Source: Burkholderiales bacterium (lineage in GTDB: Bacteria > Pseudomonadota > Gammaproteobacteria > Burkholderiales > CAIKXV01). From it: a stretch of DNA of 6,761 bases. Under the pieces are notes generated by a model. It saw nothing but the letters and a program-made list of their open reading frames with translations. It did no database searches and was not told the DNA's origin. Every line of letters begins with the position of its first letter. Position 1 is the first letter of the stretch. The stretch is from positions 1 through 6,761 of the forward strand of contig JACMMK010000360.1 of the NCBI GenBank assembly GCA_014379045.1. The letters run 5' to 3'. A program made the translations under genes and the position numbers. This document shows positions 5,861-6,761 of the stretch, in pieces.

Positions 5861-5866
5861 TACAAT
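5861..5866 (+). promoter_or_regulatory. TACAAT -10-like box before slt
   Basis: TACAAT differs from TATAAT at one position and ends exactly 6 nt before the GTG at 5873. Initiation about 7 nt downstream would fall on the G of the GTG. There is no Shine-Dalgarno sequence between box and start. No convincing -35 is visible. The box lies in the 50-bp gap after ilvA, so slt may have its own promoter and not depend only on read-through from ilvA. Confidence 0.45.
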
Positions 5867-5872
5867 CGCGCC

Positions 5873-6761
5873 GTGTACTTCGTGTCTCTCCTCGTCCGGT
5901 TTGCGCCAGCGTGCGCGCGCACAGCCTGCTGCCTGTCGGTGGGGATTCTCGCACTCTGGTGCGTGCAGCATGGGCGGCCGGTCAACGCGCAATCGGCACT
6001 TCAGTTGCAGCAGCAGGACGACGAGTTCCTCGTCGCACGCGATGCATTTCGGGCCGGCAATGCGGCGCGGCTCGATCAGTCGACGGCACGCCTGCGCGGG
6101 CATCCGCTCGAGCCCTGGGCGCAGTATTGGCAGGTTCGGCTTCGGCTCGACAGCATCGACGCCGCCGAGGTGCAGGCGTTCCTGTCGCGTCATGCCGGCG
6201 CGCGTGTCAGCGATCAACTGCGTGCCGACTGGTTGAAACTGCTGGGCCGGCGCGGCCAGTGGGACGCGTTCGCAGCCGAGCGCGCGCTGCTCGTCAACAG
6301 CGATGTCGAACTCGATTGCCTTACGCTCACGCAGCGGCGCGTGCTGGGCGACAGCGAAGCCGTACGCGAGGCACGCGCGCTGTGGTTCACCGGCCGCGAC
6401 CTTCCGGAGAGTTGCACCCCGTTGTTCCAGGAACTGATCGCGAACGGCGAACTGCGCGGCGACGACGTCTGGACGCGCGTTCGTCTCGCGCTCGAGGCCG
6501 GAAACATCGGCACGGTTCGCCGGGTGGCGGCGTTTCTGCCCGCAGGCCAGCAGCCCGACGGCAAACTGCTCGATCTTGCGGCGGATAGCCCCCAGGCGCT
6601 GCTCGACCGCCGCAACGAGTTGCGCACGCGCGCCCAGCGCGAGGTCGTGATGTTCGCCGCGCATCGGCTCGCGCGTACGTCGCCGCAGAACGCCGCCGCG
6701 GCCTGGGGACGCATCGATCAGGGCTTCGCCGAGGCCGAGCGCGGCTATGTCTGGGGCGCGA
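5873..6761 (+). CDS. Soluble lytic murein transglycosylase, N-terminal part (cut by right edge)
   Basis: Slt-type enzymes cleave the MurNAc-GlcNAc bond of peptidoglycan in the periplasm, releasing 1,6-anhydro-muropeptides. The visible 296 codons stay open to the edge. A signal peptide is plausible: R9 and R16, hydrophobic segment 18-31 (ACCLSVGILALWCV), and cleavage possibly after A39 in PVNAQS. Residues 49-296 are the Ala/Leu/Arg-rich helical repeats of the Slt superhelical (U-shaped) domain: DDEFLVARDAFRAG, then LEPWAQYWQVRLRL, RADWLKLLGRRGQWDAF and WTRVRLALEAGN, ending at AEAERGYVWGA. The catalytic SLT domain with its Glu lies beyond the edge, so activity cannot be checked. I chose the GTG at 5873 because of the TACAAT box. 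A GTG at 5882 is also in frame, and no ATG exists before the signal segment. Family assignment is based on the helical-domain pattern. Confidence 0.82.
   Translation, partial: MYFVSLLVRFAPACARTACCLSVGILALWCVQHGRPVNAQSALQLQQQDDEFLVARDAFRAGNAARLDQSTARLRGHPLEPWAQYWQVRLRLDSIDAAEVQAFLSRHAGARVSDQLRADWLKLLGRRGQWDAFAAERALLVNSDVELDCLTLTQRRVLGDSEAVREARALWFTGRDLPESCTPLFQELIANGELRGDDVWTRVRLALEAGNIGTVRRVAAFLPAGQQPDGKLLDLAADSPQALLDRRNELRTRAQREVVMFAAHRLARTSPQNAAAAWGRIDQGFAEAERGYVWGA

Noticed and set aside
5819..6714. Minus-strand open frames opposite slt (281 and 166 codons)
   Set aside because: They are antisense to a plus-strand frame with a signal peptide and Slt helical-domain pattern, and have no recognisable motifs or start signals.

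Overview
The window looks like an ordinary chromosomal stretch from a high-GC proteobacterium, most likely a betaproteobacterium. The grounds are the strong G/C bias at third codon positions, the beta/gamma-type PhoU, Ppx and IlvA sequences, and a TACAAT-type -10 box. The order is inferred by eye, not by search. There are no rRNA or tRNA genes, insertion sequences, CRISPR arrays, phage genes or other signs of recent transfer. All seven genes are recognisable, and both edge genes are cut by the window.

Layout from left to right. (1) The N-terminal 137 codons of a photolyase/cryptochrome-family flavoprotein lie on the minus strand and run off the left edge. (2) After a divergent gap of about 190 bp comes a plus-strand cupin protein of 181 aa, with a strong ribosome binding site and a TTG start. 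(3) A 44-bp convergent gap holding four tandem 7-mers separates it from a minus-strand group. Read in the direction of transcription, that group is rpiA (4235 to 3561), phoU (3454 to 2753) and ppx (2706 to 1192). (4) Divergent from rpiA, across a 72-bp gap, is ilvA on the plus strand. (5) ilvA is followed after 50 bp by the 5' part of a soluble lytic transglycosylase (slt-like) that runs off the right edge.

Functionally, phoU and ppx form a phosphate/polyphosphate pair: the negative regulator of Pho signalling and transport, and the enzyme that releases phosphate from polyphosphate. rpiA (pentose phosphate pathway), ilvA (isoleucine synthesis) and slt (murein recycling) are housekeeping genes. 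The photolyase (light-driven DNA repair or photosensing) and the cupin are divergent neighbours with no clear link to the rest.

I found no new multi-gene system. The items worth a second look are small. A 17-codon reading frame bridges phoU and ppx exactly, with an ATGA overlap at each end. rpiA and slt each have a -10-like hexamer exactly 6 nt before the start codon, which suggests leaderless mRNAs. A perfect 10-bp inverted repeat abuts a perfect CTGTCAT Pho-box half-site upstream of phoU. The cupin has a changed metal-ligand set, and four of the seven genes appear to use non-ATG starts.
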